This document shows positions 61,270-64,000 of a stretch of DNA of 64,000 nucleotides, piece by piece. The notes under the pieces were generated by a model. The model had not been told where the DNA came from, did no database searches, and was given only the letters and a program-made list of their open reading frames with translations. Origin of the DNA: Sulfitobacter sp. SK011 (GTDB lineage Bacteria; Pseudomonadota; Alphaproteobacteria; Rhodobacterales; Rhodobacteraceae); the NCBI RefSeq assembly GCF_003352065.1, contig NZ_CP025803.1, forward strand, positions 3,141,574-3,205,573, written 5' to 3'. Position numbers and translations under genes: made by a program. Position 1 is the stretch's first letter. The number at the start of each line of letters is the position of its first letter.

Positions 61270-63168
61270 TCAGGTCTCCTGTGTAAGGGCTCGGTAGATG
61301 TCGGGCAGCACGCGGGTCAGCTTTTCAGGGCGCGCAAGCAAATGGAAACCGCCCCGCCCAAAGATACGGGCGAACCAATCCTGCCCATCTTCGTCAATGA
61401 CAATCCCGTGCACGACCTGCCCAAGGCGGCGCGCTTCGGACACCGCCATGTGACTGTCCTCAATGCCGTGCTGGCCTTCGTAGTGATCCAGATCGTTCGG
61501 CTTTCCATCGGTCAGCACAATCAGCAATTTTCGCGCCGCGGTCTCGGTGGCAAGTTGTGCGCTGACATGGCGCACGGCGGCACCAAGCCGGGTATAATGG
61601 CCCGGCTCAAGCGCACAGATGTTGTTGATGGTCGCCGCGTTCATCGGCTGGTCGAACCCTTTGCAGCGGGTCACGAACACCCTGTCACGCCGCAACGATG
61701 AAAACCCCCAGATGCCCAAACGATCACCAACGGTGTCGATGCCGCCCGCCAATGCCGCCAGCGCATCGCGCGCCACGTCAATGACGCAGGTGTCACCCAC
61801 AGCAGATTCAGTCGACCGGGAGGTGTCGATCAGAAAGGCAACGCTCAGATCCCGTTGGGTCTGACGCGATGCCTGAAACACCCGGTCATCACACCGCCCC
61901 GTCGCCATCAGGTCGACCTGCGCCGAAATGAGCGCATCCAGATCCAGTTCGGGTCCGTCAATCTGGCGTGATTGCATGATGCGCCGGGGGCGCAGGGCCT
62001 CGAACTGGCGGCGCACCTCCTCTATCCGCTTGGCGTTGGGAACAAAGACATCTTCTGACTTGGGATGCGCGTCGACTTCCAGCACCCGGCAGTGATCGGG
62101 CATATAGCCGCGCGCCCGGTGATTCCACTCCGGATAGGTGTGCTTGGCCGCAAGGCGCTCGTGATCTGCATCCGCAGGCGACAGATCAAGGTGCAGGCGC
62201 AACCGGGTCGCAGCACGGCGGTCAACTTTTGACAGGGTGATATTATCCTGATCCTCTGCCGCTTTCTGGGCGTTTTCATCGTCGTCATCATGAATGGACC
62301 GGTTGAGGTTCATGGATTCAACCCAAGACAGGATCGATTCAAACCGGTGCAGGATAAAGCTGTCCTTGCGGTTTGCTTCATCCCGGTCTTTGCGCAGCCC
62401 CAGTTTGCGGGTTGTCGTGCTTGCCGCGGGGGGCACAGCGGCGGGGGCGTCCTGCACGCCCTGCGGGCTGCTGCCTTTTTTCGCGACATTGAAATCAAGC
62501 CAGATCGGCACCGGGGCAAAGCTCAGGTAAGAACGGCTTGATGCCTGTTCCGGCATCTCAGGTACAGCGCCGGTTGCAAGATGATCGCGCAAGGCCTGCT
62601 CAACCACCGACTCCGACGCAGGTCGCCTGAAATCTGGCCGAGCGCCCAAAATGTACGCGACCATCGCGGCATGGCTTTCACGCAGACCGGGACACTGCGC
62701 ATGGACATGCGCGGCGGCGATCGCATTGGCGCGGATCATCGCAATGTCACGTGCCGGGCCAACCTGAGCCGGCCCTTCGAACACATCCGCCGGGCAAAGC
62801 GCTGCCACAGCGGTCAGCCAGAAATAGGCGCTGCGGTTCAAGGCCCGGTCGGGAAAGGCGTCAATGTAAGGGGGCAGCCGCAGTTTTTCGCCATCAAAGG
62901 CGGGCAGGAATGCCTTGTCCCGTTCCGTCGCCAGGTTACGCAAAGGCGGTCGCCGGTGCCGCGCCACCACGCAGGGTGCTTCGCTAAACTCCACCCCCGT
63001 CGAACCACCAAGCGCGCGAAACATCATCGCGAGGCTGGGGCGGACTGACGCAAGTGATGCCACCTCAAGCGGATAGCAGGTCTGCGCGCCAATCCCGACG
63101 GCATAGTCATGCCACAGATTGCCGACGGTCTCTTCCGGCTCCATCAGATCAAGAGCACGCACAACCAT
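61270..63168 (-). CDS. norD: NorD, VWA-domain assembly factor of nitric-oxide reductase
   Basis: A 632-residue cytoplasmic protein. The C-terminal third is a von Willebrand A domain with metal-site motif LIDTSRSTES and later VLTDGKPNDLDHY. The central part has charged, Asp-rich stretches (DDDDENAQ). NorD works with the AAA+ ATPase NorQ to insert the non-haem iron in NorB. The frame is open to 63228, but the ATG at 63168 has AAGGG ahead and sits four bases after the norQ stop. Confidence 0.93.
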   Translation of the reverse strand: MVVRALDLMEPEETVGNLWHDYAVGIGAQTCYPLEVASLASVRPSLAMMFRALGGSTGVEFSEAPCVVARHRRPPLRNLATERDKAFLPAFDGEKLRLPPYIDAFPDRALNRSAYFWLTAVAALCPADVFEGPAQVGPARDIAMIRANAIAAAHVHAQCPGLRESHAAMVAYILGARPDFRRPASESVVEQALRDHLATGAVPEMPEQASSRSYLSFAPVPIWLDFNVAKKGSSPQGVQDAPAAVPPAASTTTRKLGLRKDRDEANRKDSFILHRFESILSWVESMNLNRSIHDDDDENAQKAAEDQDNITLSKVDRRAATRLRLHLDLSPADADHERLAAKHTYPEWNHRARGYMPDHCRVLEVDAHPKSEDVFVPNAKRIEEVRRQFEALRPRRIMQSRQIDGPELDLDALISAQVDLMATGRCDDRVFQASRQTQRDLSVAFLIDTSRSTESAVGDTCVIDVARDALAALAGGIDTVGDRLGIWGFSSLRRDRVFVTRCKGFDQPMNAATINNICALEPGHYTRLGAAVRHVSAQLATETAARKLLIVLTDGKPNDLDHYEGQHGIEDSHMAVSEARRLGQVVHGIVIDEDGQDWFARIFGRGGFHLLARPEKLTRVLPDIYRALTQET

Positions 63169-63172
63169 ACCC

Positions 63173-63970
63173 TTATCCGTAAATCGTCGTGACCAGATCA
63201 CGCAGGGCGATCTGCGTATCGGCATCATCGCTAAGCGGTTCGATCACCGCGGCTTCAAGCGCTTTTTCCACGCCCATCCCGCCTGCAATCAGGGTGGCGG
63301 CATAGATCAGCAACCGGGTCGACACGCCCTCCTCAAGGTCCATGCCGGACAACTTGCGGATATGGCCACCCAGACGAACCAAGGGCGCAACACGCCCCGC
63401 CTCCAGCCCGCTTTCGCTTGCGATGATGGCAATCTCCGTCTCGGGTTCAGGAAAGCCAAAGGTGATCGCCAGGAACCGCTGGCGCGTTGAGGGCTTCATC
63501 CGTTTCAGCACGTTCTGATAGCCGGGGTTGTAACTGGCAACCAGCATGAAACCGGGGGGTGCGTGCAATTCTTCGCCAGTGCGGTCAATCATCAGGGTAC
63601 GGCGGTTGTCAGTCAGCGGATGCAACACAACGGTGACGTCTTTGCGCGCCTCCACAACCTCATCAAGATAACAGATCGCACCTTCACGCACCGCACGGGT
63701 CAGCGGTCCATCGACCCATTCGGTTGCACCGCCGCGCAACAGATAACGACCGATCAGATCAGCGGCGGACAGATCATCATGACAGGCCACCGTATAAAGC
63801 CTGCGCCCCAACCGCGCGGCCATGTGTTCGACAAAGCGTGTTTTGCCGCAGCCGGTCGGCCCCTTCAGCAAAAGGGGCAGACCGTTTTCCTGGGCCGCAT
63901 CAAACAGCGCGCATTCATTGCCATTGGCGACATAATACGGGCTGCTTGGGGTCTGGACATGGGCGTTCAT
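63173..63970 (-). CDS. norQ: NorQ, MoxR/CbbQ-type AAA+ ATPase for nitric-oxide reductase activation
   Basis: A 265-residue AAA+ protein. Walker A is KGPTGCGKT at about 36-44, Walker B is AICYLDEVVEA, and the sensor-type Asn lies in LVASYNPGYQ. NorQ with NorD activates NorB. GGGAGA gives good spacing to the ATG at 63970. An ATG six bases earlier (63976) touches this site and is less likely. norB and norC should lie beyond the window end. Confidence 0.93.
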   Translation of the reverse strand: MNAHVQTPSSPYYVANGNECALFDAAQENGLPLLLKGPTGCGKTRFVEHMAARLGRRLYTVACHDDLSAADLIGRYLLRGGATEWVDGPLTRAVREGAICYLDEVVEARKDVTVVLHPLTDNRRTLMIDRTGEELHAPPGFMLVASYNPGYQNVLKRMKPSTRQRFLAITFGFPEPETEIAIIASESGLEAGRVAPLVRLGGHIRKLSGMDLEEGVSTRLLIYAATLIAGGMGVEKALEAAVIEPLSDDADTQIALRDLVTTIYG

Positions 63971-64000
63971 CGTCATTCTCCCGGTATCGGATCAGACGAC

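Overview
The window is GC-rich, densely packed DNA from an alphaproteobacterium. It is most likely a marine Rhodobacteraceae (Roseobacter-type) strain. The reasons are the nosR-nosZ-nosD-nosF-nosY-nosL-nosX gene order, the norQ-norD pair, the DUF3305/DUF3306/DUF6494/DUF6505 genes around a membrane-bound formate dehydrogenase, several non-pyrrolysine MttB-family genes, and the many ATGA or TGATG gene overlaps. I saw no rRNA, tRNA, CRISPR array, insertion sequence or prophage. The species call is inference from gene content only.

Region 1 (1-9.1 kb, minus strand) is a complete nitrous-oxide reductase operon, preceded at the window edge by the tail of a small unknown gene. At the far end (60.8-64 kb) lies the 3' part of a nitric-oxide reductase operon: norQ, norD and two tiny membrane-protein genes. 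The organism therefore has at least the last two steps of denitrification. rsgA (9.2-10.3 kb) separates the nos operon from the next block.

Region 2 (10.36-15.3 kb, minus) is the most unusual part. Six tightly coupled genes encode a sulfotransferase-like protein, an acyl-carrier protein, a DltA-like adenylating enzyme, a DltD-like SGNH protein, a DltB-like MBOAT and a 36-residue single-span protein ending in a Tyr-x-x-Phe motif. This is the full logic of a D-alanylation (Dlt) machine, in a Gram-negative organism that lacks teichoic acids. The substrate and the acceptor are unknown.

Region 3 (15.4-30 kb) is a formate dehydrogenase locus. A Cys-type molybdo/tungsto-formate dehydrogenase (alpha, beta, gamma) is encoded with a TorD-like chaperone, a small Tat-targeted protein, DUF3305/DUF3306 proteins, a large polyferredoxin, an Mrp-type Fe-S carrier, a BPL/LPL-like protein and the small DUF6494 and DUF6505 proteins. 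Tungstate-transporter genes tupB and tupC sit next to it without a normal tupA. Instead there is a secreted protein that appears to join two ends of a TupA-like binding protein to a c-type haem domain.

Region 4 (30-41.7 kb) is catabolic. It holds a MarR-controlled 3-hydroxybenzoate-4-monooxygenase-like enzyme, an MFS transporter, a PLP-dependent lyase, an MttB-family methyltransferase, a periplasmic molybdenum hydroxylase with its 2Fe-2S subunit and dihaem cytochrome, a dead benE transporter remnant, and glutathione-dependent formaldehyde dehydrogenase.

Region 5 (41.7-60.6 kb) has a tripartite tricarboxylate transporter operon fused to AtuA/DUF4387 genes, an AsnC-type regulator divergent from a 2-oxoacid (indolepyruvate-type) ferredoxin oxidoreductase, and a run of tightly coupled genes: TetR, a second MttB-family protein, a dimethylglycine-dehydrogenase-like enzyme, a D-2-hydroxyacid dehydrogenase, a maleate-isomerase-like protein, and the two subunits of an N-methylhydantoinase/oxoprolinase. 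Together, demethylation enzymes, FrmA and formate dehydrogenase suggest that methyl groups from N-methylated compounds are oxidised to CO2, with the electrons available for N-oxide respiration. That link is inference.
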